NCBI GenBank assembly: GCA_014084085.1
Contig: NPFB01000009.1
Location: 1-64,000, forward strand
Length of the DNA stretch: 64,000 bases
Reading direction: 5' to 3'
DNA from: Hondaea fermentalgiana
Taxonomy: Eukaryota; Sar; Bigyra; Thraustochytrida; Thraustochytriidae
The notes under the pieces are model-generated. The model was not told the origin of the DNA, did no database searches, and saw only the letters and a program-made list of their open reading frames with translations. Positions 24,228-33,200 of this stretch are shown here, piece by piece (position 1 is the first letter of the stretch; the number at the start of each line of letters is the position of its first letter). A program made the translations under genes and the position numbers.

Positions 24228-25184
24228 TTACAAGCGAGACGCAAAGAGTGGGTTGGCCTTGTGCTTGGGGCTACGGACTTCGTGCTCGAGCTGGAACGCC
24301 TTCGATGCCTCGGAGTTTGTGCTCGGAACATCGCGCAACCGAAACTGCAGGCTCTTGCGCACATCCGCTTCGCTACTGCTCGAAGCAAATTCAATGGGCC
24401 CGCCTTGAAAGCGTGGGTTCACATATACAAGGTCATCGGCCGCCGCGCGATGATATGCGTTGAGTAAACGTTCCTCTGAGCTGACATAGAGGGCCACATG
24501 GAAACGCTGCGACTCCATGAGATCATATGCATTTGCGGGCGGCGCTTCGTCGGATTCCACAAACTCCAGGACCTGATTCTTCGAAAAGAGCACTTCGCAA
24601 GACGACGCGGATCGCCGGGTTTGACACGCAAGGTACTTGCTGTAAAAGTCTGCAATTGCTTTGGAACTTTGCCGTGGGCAAAAGAGAACCACGCGACGAA
24701 GGGCCAGCATCATGTCCGAGCCACAAGGATGCGACCCCTCAGCCTCGATTTGTGCGCACTCTGCCTGCGAGAGCTGCGCGATCCGGAAGTGGTTTCCGAA
24801 TGGACCACGGACGTGAAGGACATCCTGACCGGCGAGAGGCTCAACCTTGATCTTGCCGCGAAGAGTGTCGAGATTCTCCAGTCGATGCGCGAGAGATTCT
24901 AGGCTCTCCTTGGTGCCAAAGTCGATGAATCCATGGACAACCTGGCCTTCGAGCACGGGCTTTCGCTCCTCGACCTTGATGCCAATTTTGTGCGGCAGGT
25001 GCATTTGACTCAAGCCGAGGTTAACGTGAAGGAGTCGCGTCCTATCCTGTTTCACGTTTTCCTTGCATCGCAAGCCGCTCACGTAGAACTCGCGTGCGAG
25101 ATCTACGTCTGGGATGTTCAGGTTCAGGTGTTCGAGCAAGAGGAGGGGCGCTTGAGCTTCGTTGTGGTGCTCTTGGCTCGTCAT
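24228..25184 (-). CDS. Two-module VOC (glyoxalase/bleomycin-resistance fold) protein with a -SRL C-terminus
   Basis: A 318-residue protein with two vicinal-oxygen-chelate modules. Module 1 (about 15-138) has the typical first strand/helix (EHLNLNIPDVDLAREFY, with His19 a likely metal ligand) and the closing GPFGNHFRI at 127-135. Module 2 (about 160-300) has VVLFCP...IADFYSKYLACQ, RFHVALYV and finally FQLEHEVRSPKHKANPL. VOC enzymes use a divalent metal for glyoxalase, dioxygenase or related chemistry; the reaction here cannot be assigned. The last three residues are SRL, an accepted variant of the peroxisomal PTS1 signal, preceded by FA. The ATG at 25184 is the only Met ahead of module 1. It is divergent from the amidotransferase-WD40 gene, with 281 bp between starts. 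Whether the metal site is complete needs a structure-based alignment. Confidence 0.75.
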   Translation of the reverse strand: MTSQEHHNEAQAPLLLLEHLNLNIPDVDLAREFYVSGLRCKENVKQDRTRLLHVNLGLSQMHLPHKIGIKVEERKPVLEGQVVHGFIDFGTKESLESLAHRLENLDTLRGKIKVEPLAGQDVLHVRGPFGNHFRIAQLSQAECAQIEAEGSHPCGSDMMLALRRVVLFCPRQSSKAIADFYSKYLACQTRRSASSCEVLFSKNQVLEFVESDEAPPANAYDLMESQRFHVALYVSSEERLLNAYHRAAADDLVYVNPRFQGGPIEFASSSSEADVRKSLQFRLRDVPSTNSEASKAFQLEHEVRSPKHKANPLFASRL

Positions 25185-25465
25185 CGCTTTGTCGTCTCAC
25201 GAAGCAGCTTCAGACTCTTCTGCTGTGCTGTGTTGTGTTGTGCGTATACTACGAGTAGCCTGCTGTATACCCTGTCGGAGGTTTGCTCTCCGCCCGCGTC
25301 TTTTGCTCGCTGCCGCTGCCGCTACAGACGCTCCTTTTCGGCTCTGCTTTGCTCTGCTTTGCTCTGCTTTGCTCTGCTTTGCGAGGCCGCCGACAACAAC
25401 CAAATCTTGTTGATAGCTCAGCTCGACTCAGCTCAAGAGAGTCGTCAGACCACACGCAAGCGATC
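25185..25465. promoter_or_regulatory. Divergent promoter region between the VOC and amidotransferase-WD40 genes
   Basis: The 281 bp between the two opposite start codons must hold both promoters. It contains four exact head-to-tail copies of a 10-bp unit, then CTCAGCTCGACTCAGCTC. No TATA box or other core element is convincing. The location is inferred from the gene arrangement only. Confidence 0.45.
25341..25380. repeat. Four exact tandem copies of GCTCTGCTTT
   Basis: A 10-bp unit is repeated four times without mismatch, about 85-125 bp upstream of the amidotransferase-WD40 ATG. A 10-bp period puts each copy on the same helical face. It is also pyrimidine-rich, so it could be UTR or promoter. 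Confidence 0.85.
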
Positions 25466-27919
25466 ATGAGCGTGCTTCGCGCGGCGGTGCTGGTCTGCGA
25501 GGACAAGGAGGTCTGGAGCGACCTCGGGCCGATCTGGGCGCGGGCCCTCTTTGGCGCCGAGGGCGAGGAAGGCGACAGCGGCGCCCAGGAGGTGCTCGTG
25601 CGCCATGCCGGCGACGACGAGGAGCACCTCCAGCAAGAAGGAGAAGCTGCTGGGCGTCTTGCAGCTGGCCCGAGGCAAGAAGTCGTCTTCTTTAACGTGG
25701 TGAAGCGCGAACTCCCTCGCAAGGATCTCCTCTTTCGCTCCGGCCAGGACGGCGGCATCGATTTGATCGTGCTCACCGGGTCGAGGCACTCGGTGAACGA
25801 TCCGGATCAGGCCGAATGGCTTGGGCCTCTGGAGGATCTTGTACGCCTCGTGGTGCGAGAGCGTCCTGCTGGTTTTGAGGAACGAACGCTCGTTCGTCCG
25901 CGAGTCATTGCTGGTTGCTTTGGCGCTCAGGTCGTGGCAAAGGCGCTCGGGGGCCAAGTCGCCAAGAATCCTGACTCTCGTTTTGTCTTTGGAGCCGAAC
26001 GTATCGAGCCAACGCCAGCTCTCGGACTCATGAGATGGGCGCCGCTCGGTGCAGGGCCGATGCGGGTTCTCGAGTCCCATGGCGAATGCGTCGAGACGCT
26101 GCCCCCGGGAAGCGTACATTTGGCTTCTTCCCCGAGCTGCCGCAACGAAATGTTTTTCATCCCGGTTCTGGCGCCTAATGTGGAACCCAACGCACCCGGT
26201 GGTGTTCTTGCCCTGCAAAGTCACCCCGAGTTTGAAATCGAGCACATGCTAGACCGCATTCTTCCCTCAATTGACGCGGCTGGCCTCGTTGATGCGCGCC
26301 AGGCCTCCCAAGGTGTGGCCTCCATGGACGAAGGACCTCTCAATGACTCTCGTTTGCTCGCCATGCTTCGTTCCTTTGCTTGGGGTGAAACGGTTTCCGC
26401 ACGGGTTGCACTTGATAATTCTATCAACAGCGAGCATGGAAATGACAGCAATCAGGAAAGACTTGAGCACCTCGTCAATGGCTTGCGGGAGGCCTTTCAT
26501 GCAGAGTGTCGACGTCTGGCGAGCTCATACGAAGAGGCCCTGGCCGCATATCGTGCCAAGGATCCCTCCACAGCAGCGGGTGAAGCTGACGCCAATTACG
26601 CCACTTACTCGAGCGAGAGCGATAAACAGCGCGTTGCGTGCGCCGAGGCGCTCTTGCGCGGGGAGGCAGGTCTTCCGGATCTCCTGTCTGGCGATTTCCC
26701 GCAAGGCCATGGCGATCGCGCAACGGTGATTGACTCGTCCAAAAATCTTGAAAGGCTTCCGTTCTCTGACGCAAATCGTGAGCGGTTCGCCATGCGTGGC
26801 ATGCATACGATGAACATTCTCTGCGTCGCGGCCACAAGAGTCGGAGCTCTTGGTCGCCCACTCGTGTTCAGCGGCGGGGCAGACAAGCTTTTCTGTGCAA
26901 CCGATCCTGCAACGGGGCGCCAGGCCTTTGGGCCTTTTCGCTGCACGGCGCCCGTGGTAGGCATCAAGTTCCGCCCCAAGACAACGATGACGACAACGAC
27001 AACGACGACGAAGAATTGCGAGCAGCCGGAGGCCCTGGTCATTTGCATGGACGGCAAAGTAAACTTGCTGCGCACCAAGGCTTCTCTCGCCGATCTGGTA
27101 AGCCAAGAAGGTGCAAGCACGTTATCTGAGACGGGCATGGAGCTCGTTCCAGGATCGGAGATCATTAAGGGGCACACGAAGATGGCCACAGCGCTTGCCT
27201 GGTCCGAGGACGGAGCATGGTTTGCATCTGCGGGGCGCGACCATACCGTGCATGTCTATCAAGTAGGCTCTCAAGTCGGAGATGATGCCAACGCTGGCGC
27301 GAGCGATCGTCCAATTCAGCATGCGAGAACTTTGCAGTGCGCAGACTGCCCCGATGCACTCGCTTTTGTCGAGTGCTTGGGCAGCCTGTGTCTGGTGGTG
27401 GCCGTCAGGGGGGACTATCGTCTCCAATATCTGTGCGTAGAACGGCGCGAAGATTCTGCGACGCTGCCAGTGGGGAGCGTTCTCAAGGTGAATATGAATG
27501 CGAAGGGCGACGATTTTGTCTCCTTTTCCGTCCTCGATATGGCCTGCGCACCGGGTGGTCTGCCCATCCTTGCCGTAGCAACCGACAAGAGTCGAATCAT
27601 TCTCTTCAAGGCCGGTTCGACGCAGCAGTTTCGCAATCTGTATGGCCACACCTGTTCCGAATTTTCAAGATCAAGAATTGCGTGGGACCCTACAGGTCGC
27701 TATGTGGTCTCCAACTCGGAGACTCCTGTCGGGATTGTTGTCTGGGATGTAGCCACCGGTGAAAAGGTGCAGGAGCTACAAGGCCATGCACAGTCTATTC
27801 GCGATGTTGCAGTGCTCGACGAGGACTGTGCACCGTTTGCGGGCCACGTGCTGACCTGTTCCTTTGACCGTAGCGTCCAGCTTTTCCCTCCTGCTTTAGA
27901 ATCGTCTAAGAAAGGCTGA
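25466..27919 (+). CDS. Class I glutamine-amidotransferase domain fused to a WD40 propeller
   Basis: An 817-residue fusion. The N-terminal GATase1 domain (about 4-275) opens with AAVLVCEDKEVWSDLG, as in stand-alone YLR126C-like amidotransferases. The oxyanion Gly is in VLTGSRHS (102-109), the nucleophile elbow is AGCFGAQ with Cys151, and the His-Glu pair is in QSHPEFE (His253, Glu255), so the triad is intact and gamma-glutamyl hydrolysis is plausible. A linker (about 280-440) is helical and charged. The C-terminal half (about 445-810) gives about seven WD-like blades, the clearest being GHTKMATALAWSEDGAW (569-585), HVYQV, GHTCSEF...GIVVWDVATG and LQGHAQSIRDVAV...CSFDRSVQLF, enough for one propeller. 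A short Thr run at 507-515 comes from an ACG/ACA microsatellite. Start: ATG 25466; the frame continues upstream but without an ATG. WD40 suggests docking on a partner; the amidated product is unknown. Confidence 0.85.
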   Translation: MSVLRAAVLVCEDKEVWSDLGPIWARALFGAEGEEGDSGAQEVLVRHAGDDEEHLQQEGEAAGRLAAGPRQEVVFFNVVKRELPRKDLLFRSGQDGGIDLIVLTGSRHSVNDPDQAEWLGPLEDLVRLVVRERPAGFEERTLVRPRVIAGCFGAQVVAKALGGQVAKNPDSRFVFGAERIEPTPALGLMRWAPLGAGPMRVLESHGECVETLPPGSVHLASSPSCRNEMFFIPVLAPNVEPNAPGGVLALQSHPEFEIEHMLDRILPSIDAAGLVDARQASQGVASMDEGPLNDSRLLAMLRSFAWGETVSARVALDNSINSEHGNDSNQERLEHLVNGLREAFHAECRRLASSYEEALAAYRAKDPSTAAGEADANYATYSSESDKQRVACAEALLRGEAGLPDLLSGDFPQGHGDRATVIDSSKNLERLPFSDANRERFAMRGMHTMNILCVAATRVGALGRPLVFSGGADKLFCATDPATGRQAFGPFRCTAPVVGIKFRPKTTMTTTTTTTKNCEQPEALVICMDGKVNLLRTKASLADLVSQEGASTLSETGMELVPGSEIIKGHTKMATALAWSEDGAWFASAGRDHTVHVYQVGSQVGDDANAGASDRPIQHARTLQCADCPDALAFVECLGSLCLVVAVRGDYRLQYLCVERREDSATLPVGSVLKVNMNAKGDDFVSFSVLDMACAPGGLPILAVATDKSRIILFKAGSTQQFRNLYGHTCSEFSRSRIAWDPTGRYVVSNSETPVGIVVWDVATGEKVQELQGHAQSIRDVAVLDEDCAPFAGHVLTCSFDRSVQLFPPALESSKKG

Positions 27920-28217
27920 AAACATAAGAGTTTAAACGAAACCTGCAGGCGCAGAACATCTAGAAAAAAGAAAAAAGGAACAAAAAAGAAGAGCAAGGGA
28001 CTTGCCATATCTTTCCCCACATGCTTTGGAAGCGTCGATGCCGGAAAGACAGGATTTGCAATTAAGCTTGCGCGCACAAAATATCAAAAAAGAAAGAAAG
28101 AAAATGAGTAAAGAACTTGCCACCAGAATTTGAGTTACATGTCGCTCCTTTTCATATTTCTTTACCTCCTTGAGGTGGAAGCCTGTTGGGAAAATGACTT
28201 CATGTGTGCCGTAGAAA
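27920..28217. other. Intergenic between the convergent amidotransferase-WD40 and CaaX-protein genes
   Basis: A+T-rich sequence with AAAAGAAAAAA-type purine runs near 27965-28000 and 28085-28105. It holds both 3' UTRs. No canonical AATAAA was found on the plus strand and no further gene was recognised. Confidence 0.5.
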
Positions 28218-28724
28218 CTATAGAATTGTACAACAGAGACAGTTGGGGTCCTTGGCGAGGTCCTTCAGAGGTTGACTATCCTTCAAAAGACTGCTTGAGC
28301 TCATTATGCGTAAAAGTTCTTGCGCGGCATCCTGGGGCGACTCAATCGACGCCACCTTCACCTTGCTATTCTTTCGCTCCAAGTCGTAAAAGGTTTGAGC
28401 GGGAGACGAGCGTCGGTTTTTTGGTCGTGCTCGCTTGTTATCTTTGGCGAATCGGTTTTTCAGCTTGCTCTTCAGCGCGGCAAGAAGCGGATCTTGGTCC
28501 TTTTCTTCTTCTTCCTCATCATCCTCGCTTTCGCTTCCAGACTCTTCGCAAGAAATGAACTCCTCGTCGAGGTCGTCTCCCGCGCGAAAGATGCCCACGC
28601 CGTCAGACACGAGCAAATGCTGATCCACCTCATCTAGGTCCAGGTCTCGGCGGTACCCATGAGCAAGGTTCTTCTGCTCCTCGAGGCCCAGCCCCTCGTA
28701 GTCCTCGTCCCAGGCGAGCGCCAT
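28218..28724 (-). CDS. Small acidic protein with a C-terminal CaaX prenylation box
   Basis: A 168-residue protein of no family I recognise. It starts MALAWDEDYEGLGLEEQKN. It has a Ser/Glu/Asp-rich acidic middle (about 62-80), a basic stretch (KSKLKNRFAKDNKRARPK, about 87-104), an amphipathic segment, and ends NCLCCTIL. The last four residues C-T-I-L form a CaaX box whose Leu favours geranylgeranylation, and two nearby Cys could be palmitoylated, so peripheral membrane attachment is likely. The frame extends upstream to 28826 but only with a GTG. The first ATG at 28724 directly follows a possible 3' splice site (CTCAAG), with a GTAAGT donor at 28830, so the 5' UTR may be spliced. It is divergent from the LRR gene. 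Confidence 0.6.
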   Translation of the reverse strand: MALAWDEDYEGLGLEEQKNLAHGYRRDLDLDEVDQHLLVSDGVGIFRAGDDLDEEFISCEESGSESEDDEEEEEKDQDPLLAALKSKLKNRFAKDNKRARPKNRRSSPAQTFYDLERKNSKVKVASIESPQDAAQELLRIMSSSSLLKDSQPLKDLAKDPNCLCCTIL

Positions 28725-28830
28725 CTTGAGCAGTTTAGCGCAGCGCCGTGTGCCACGCGCGTGAACCCCAGACGGGTAGTAGTACGGTCGGTCCTTCGAG
28801 GCGGAACTGCTTGATCTGCCTCCCACTTAC
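28725..28830 (-). other. Possible short intron just upstream of the CaaX-protein start codon
   Basis: On the minus strand a consensus donor GTAAGT begins at 28830. A CTAAAC branch-like motif lies near 28733-28738, and CAAG ends at 28725, directly before the ATG. The 106-nt length is plausible. In the compatible upstream frame splicing would add only a short peptide (MHTASGW) or just 5' UTR. RNA evidence is needed, so this stays tentative. Confidence 0.35.
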
Positions 28831-29135
28831 CCAGCCACTCGCTGTATGCATACTCTCGTCGACCAGAGCGCGAGGCGGCCAGCCGCCACATAGCGCGCGA
28901 GGGATCCATTTTTAGGGAGTCTGATGGGCAGCGCAGGGCTCGCGCACGGGATGTGTCCCGGGTGGGAACCATCTCCTGCAATACACACCTCTAGTCGGGA
29001 GACAAAAGTTCTAGAGAATCGAGTGCACAACCCATTTTGAATGAACGGATATACCCTTGAGATTGTGAGCTCCGCGTCTTTTCCCCCCAAAGGACGCTCA
29101 GCCTTGTGGAAAGAAAGATCAATCAGCGAGGTGCG
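28831..29135. promoter_or_regulatory. Divergent upstream region of the CaaX-protein and LRR genes
   Basis: About 300 bp between the candidate first exon of the CaaX gene and the LRR ATG. It has no repeat or conserved motif I can name. Both promoters must lie here or overlap it. Confidence 0.35.
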
Positions 29136-29795
29136 ATGGACGGAGGAATCGTGCACAGCGGCGACCAAGACGCCACCAACGCGCGCATTGCCGAATGCGC
29201 TCAGACAGGAAAAGATGAGCTCAACCTGGCGAGTCTCCGGCTCGAGATTTTTCCCGGCGATGTCTTTGGCGTCACGTTTGTGCGCACGCTCAACCTGAGA
29301 GGAAATGCACTGGAGTACTTGCCAAAAACTATGGATTTATTGAGCAGCTTGGAAATTCTAAATCTATCTGAGAATAAGCTTCGCGCTCTGCCTGATAGCC
29401 TCGGAAGCTGCGCAAGTCTCCGTAAGTTGCAACTCCAACACAACAAGCTCACCCAGCTACCTGACTCCATCGGACAGCTCTCCAACTTACGCGAGCTCTA
29501 CATTGGAAACAATCGTTTGACCTCTTTGTGCGATGGCATTGTTGATCTCGTACAGCTCGAGTCCATTGACGCCCGTCACAATGCAATCGAGCGCATGCCC
29601 GAAGGACTCAATACCAAGTCATTACCAAACCTGCACATTGTCAATTTCCAGCACAACCCAATCCAGGAGCTTCCATGGTCTATTCAATGTCTGCAAGACA
29701 TGTTTCCGGTTCTAACGAATGCGGAAGAACGTCGTCGCCTTGTCAAACGGAGCCTTCGGACACGGAAAAAGGTTGCCGAACGATTGCTCGTTTAA
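29136..29795 (+). CDS. Leucine-rich-repeat protein (219 residues)
   Basis: Consists almost entirely of LRRs. After about 25 residues, six repeats of the 23-residue LxxLPxxL-xLxxLxxLxLxxN type run from about 48 to 190 (LNLRGNALEYLPKTM, LNLSENKLRALPDSL, LQLQHNKLTQLPDSI, LYIGNNRLTSL and two more). A basic tail rich in Arg/Lys follows (EERRRLVKRSLRTRKK). There is no signal peptide or membrane span, so it is a cytoplasmic scaffold resembling small LRRC proteins or the LRR part of plant PIRLs. Partner and role are unknown. The first ATG is at 29136; the frame extends 30 bp further upstream only with a GTG. No catalytic domain is attached. Confidence 0.8.
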   Translation: MDGGIVHSGDQDATNARIAECAQTGKDELNLASLRLEIFPGDVFGVTFVRTLNLRGNALEYLPKTMDLLSSLEILNLSENKLRALPDSLGSCASLRKLQLQHNKLTQLPDSIGQLSNLRELYIGNNRLTSLCDGIVDLVQLESIDARHNAIERMPEGLNTKSLPNLHIVNFQHNPIQELPWSIQCLQDMFPVLTNAEERRRLVKRSLRTRKKVAERLLV

Positions 29796-30253
29796 GGAAA
29801 AAGTAAATGCAGCTGGACTGGCCGTCATTGATAGCTCGGTAGTAAGTTGCATCACGTGATAAGCTTGCTTGGCGACGGCGCAGTAATAATTGGAGAAAAA
29901 AATCTTGTAGCTCCCTATTGGATTCGGGATCTCTGTTGGTCACGAGATGTGAGTAGTCGCTCAGCTCGGCACGACTCAGCTCGGCACAGTTCGGCTCGGT
30001 TCAGCTCGACTCGGCTTGGCTCGACTCGACTCGGCTCAGCCCAGCCCAGCCCAGCCCGGCCCGGCCCGGCCCGGCCCAACCCAGCCTAGCCCTTGCAAAT
30101 CATCAGCCAAAGGCGTTTGTCATTGGTAAAAAGATCCAAGCGGAAAAGTTCTACCTTGCATGAGTCATTAAGGGCAGTAATCTAATCTACAAATCCTGAA
30201 TATCTTCGCTGCCCTAATTTGTTGGTTTCCCTCTTCTAGTTTTGCAGGCACTC
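29796..30253. other. Intergenic between the LRR gene and the IQ/dynein-MTBD-like gene
   Basis: Holds the 3' ends of both convergent genes. The middle is occupied by a GCTCG-type degenerate repeat listed separately. No gene was seen. Confidence 0.5.
29955..30093. repeat. Degenerate pentanucleotide repeat (GCTCG/GCCCA/GCCCG)
   Basis: Tandem five-base units change along the array: first CAGCTCGGCACGACT-like units, then GGCTCGACTC, then CCAGCCCAGCCC, finally CCCGGCCCGGCCC and CCAACCCAGCC. The steady drift in unit sequence looks like successive local duplications. It overlaps no supportable gene. Confidence 0.75.
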
Positions 30254-33200
30254 CTAATCCGCCTTTTCTTCGACGTTTTGAGGCACGTTCGCACTAGCAT
30301 CGACAGCGCTTGCTTTAACGATGACTTTCATATGCGCTTGTACCCCGTCAAACTCGATCTCTGCGGATTCGAGCACGGCCGCCGCAAATGTCTTGAGGGG
30401 CTCTTCGCCTTGCTCTGCCTGATGCCTTTCCATTTCGACAGATGTCGAGGCTTGCTGCGAGACTGTTGGGCAGTAAGCACGCACATGAACGCCACGGACA
30501 TTGGTTTCGTCATCCTTGTCGACCAGAGCGTGCGCGGTGAGCACCGTGTACATGCCAGAGAGTTTGCCAACGCGCTTGGCAAGAAGTGATCCACTGACAA
30601 CACTCGGCAACAGATAAAGCTTGTCGCTGCTGGTGGCGCCATCCGGTGAGACGGGCTCCGGCATAGGATGATGCTCGCCGGCGACATCCTCGACGGACAC
30701 ACCAACGCCAACTTCAGACATCATCTTCAAGTGCGCTTCAGCCTCCTCGGGCGTCTCCACGCCGTCAAGGTTTGCGACAAGCGCTGTTTGGCCGTCCGCT
30801 TCATCGTGTAGATGCTGTAAGCGCAGGCGAGCACGCAGGAGCTCGACAACAAGTTGGCGCGTGAGCCCCGCCTGCTTTACGCCACCCCGAGCAGCATGCA
30901 GGATTGCCCGTGTCTCGTCAATTTCTGGCACTCGTACAAAGGCCTTGAGTCCTCGTGCGGGCTCATAGACCTGAAGCCAGAGCGTTGCCGCAGGACCGTG
31001 CCCGTCGGCCATAGTCAGTTCAGCAGAAGATCCCATGGCGGATACGAGCTGCGCAGTAATGATGACGGAAACGCCACTCGAAGTGAACATGCCCGTGGAA
31101 AAGAGCTTGAGACCCTCTTGCGCCGTCGCAGCTTTGATCTTGCTTCCCTTGGTGGGTGGCGGCGCCGCGAAGAGACGCTCCCGGCGAAGTTTTGCCCACG
31201 GCAAGAGGAGCACATCTGGTACGGACGGGTCGAGGCTCCGGCGAATTCGCAAAAGCGGGACGAGCTGACGAACCATTTCTTGACGTCGGTGCGCAGCCAA
31301 CATCAGGCGATCACCCTCGAGCGCCTCGATGAGGTCCGGACCTTGCAGGAAGAGGACAATATTGGTTTGACGCTGCGGATTGTATGCATAGATGCGAAGT
31401 CGTGGTGCGCGGCCGCCGCCCTGCTCCTTGTACAGCTCGTCCATGCCGTCCTCGAAAAAGGTGAGAACGTTGACCTCGGCAAGGCCCGAGGTCGTCTCGT
31501 GCTGCAAGGGTACCGAGTGACCCACGCTGAGAATCTTAAATCCACGCTCTTGCGTCTCTGCGTGAGTGTGTGTGGGAAGAACGAGAATGGCGCCATCTTC
31601 GCCGCTGCCTCCTCGCGAGTCCTGTGAGCTGTTCCATGTCGCGTCGACAAACATGTTCTTTTGAACGGGTGTGACCTTGTCGACCGAATAGAGACGCGAC
31701 TGAGCGACACAAAGCGAGAGCGCGTTCGCATCCGGGTCCAAATAGAGACGTTCCTGGAGAAGGAAAGCGATAAGCGCTCCCTCCCTGTCTGCAGCGAGGA
31801 GGTCTTGGCGACCTCCGACAGCAGCCCGCAGACTATCGGCTGTGTCGAGCACAATCGCTGCGCGGTGCTCGGTCGCCGGCTCGTATGCCTCGAGACGGTA
31901 GGCATGGAGAGGAGACACTGGGTGATTGAATCGGTTACCCGCTGCATCCTGGGCGCTATCAATACTGTTCTGACGCCAGACTTCAAAGATGACATATCGC
32001 CCCTCCGCCTGGCCAATCTTGTGACCGTGACGGTACACGAGCAGGCCCGATGGCTTGCTGCTTCTCTCGCCGACTGGAATTGATCGGGTGGCATCAAGGT
32101 TCTCGACGAGAACTTCGGCAGAGATGACTTCCGGTAAACTTGGCATTTGCGCCGCAGCGGACGGCGAATCCGCAGCGGCCGTTGGGTCGCGTGCAGATTC
32201 TTGCGCACTTGGCTTTTCGCGTTCGGGAAGCTTTGTCTCGGCACTTCGCACGATCGTGCCCGAGGCTTCATGAATTGCAACGAGGAGAGAGGGATCGTCG
32301 GCGCCACCCTCGGACGCACCAGCCTTGGACTTGGACTTGACCCACTGTGAAACCTTTCCGACCACATTTTTCTTACGCCGATCGTTGATCGTGGTCACAT
32401 CTGAGTCCTTGGGGTCCTGCAGACGCAGCGTTGCCGCAAGTGCTGCAAACGAGGCCTCGGAGCCGTCAAAAGACTCGCTGGTACCGAGAAGCTGATCCAT
32501 TTGCTCGTCAGAGAGCCCGAGTCTATATCGCGCGCCAGAGACCTTGTCATAAGCCATGATGTCGAGCACTTCGGTCGGCTCTGCGCCCTCGCGAAAGTTG
32601 GCAAGAATACTGTCGTCCTGGAGATCGTCCTCATAGAAGCGGTCATCATCTTGTCCTTGGATTCGCACCTGCGTTGGCGAGATGCAAAACTCAAGAACAA
32701 GAAGAGCACCTCTGGGTTTCGCTGGATCATGGTCGAGGTCAAGGCGTTGTACGCGGTGGGTAAGCTTGTGGATTGACTTGTCGAGAACAGCAACTCGTTC
32801 GTCCGTTTCAGAGACTTCGGAAGATCCGCTCATTGTGCGACCAAAGTTCGAGATGCTTCCTGGTTTGTGAAGATGAAGGCGCGCAAAGAGCTTTTCAAGC
32901 CAGCGATTTCGGTCACCTTCGTTCAAGGAACCCAACAGCTGTAGACGCGCGCGCGCAGAAAGTAAAAACTCGGCACGATAGCTGGTCGGAGGATAATAGG
33001 TAACCACGCGAAGCGCCTTGGTGGCTGTCGCGACATGGACAGAGACAACGTGCTTCTTGCTCGAAAGCACCACGCTACCTTCAAAGATTTTACGGCCAGG
33101 AATCACACCATGATGCACGATGAGTTCAGCGGGTCGTCGCGTTGTGGCACGACGAATGGAAAGGCGATCCACAAGATGCAAAACCATACGATTGCCCCGC

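Noticed and set aside
25283..25465. Upstream extension of the amidotransferase-WD40 frame that resembles a signal peptide
   Set aside because: It begins with TTG, and its hydrophobic LLCFALLCSAL stretch is simply the translation of the tandem GCTCTGCTTT repeat.
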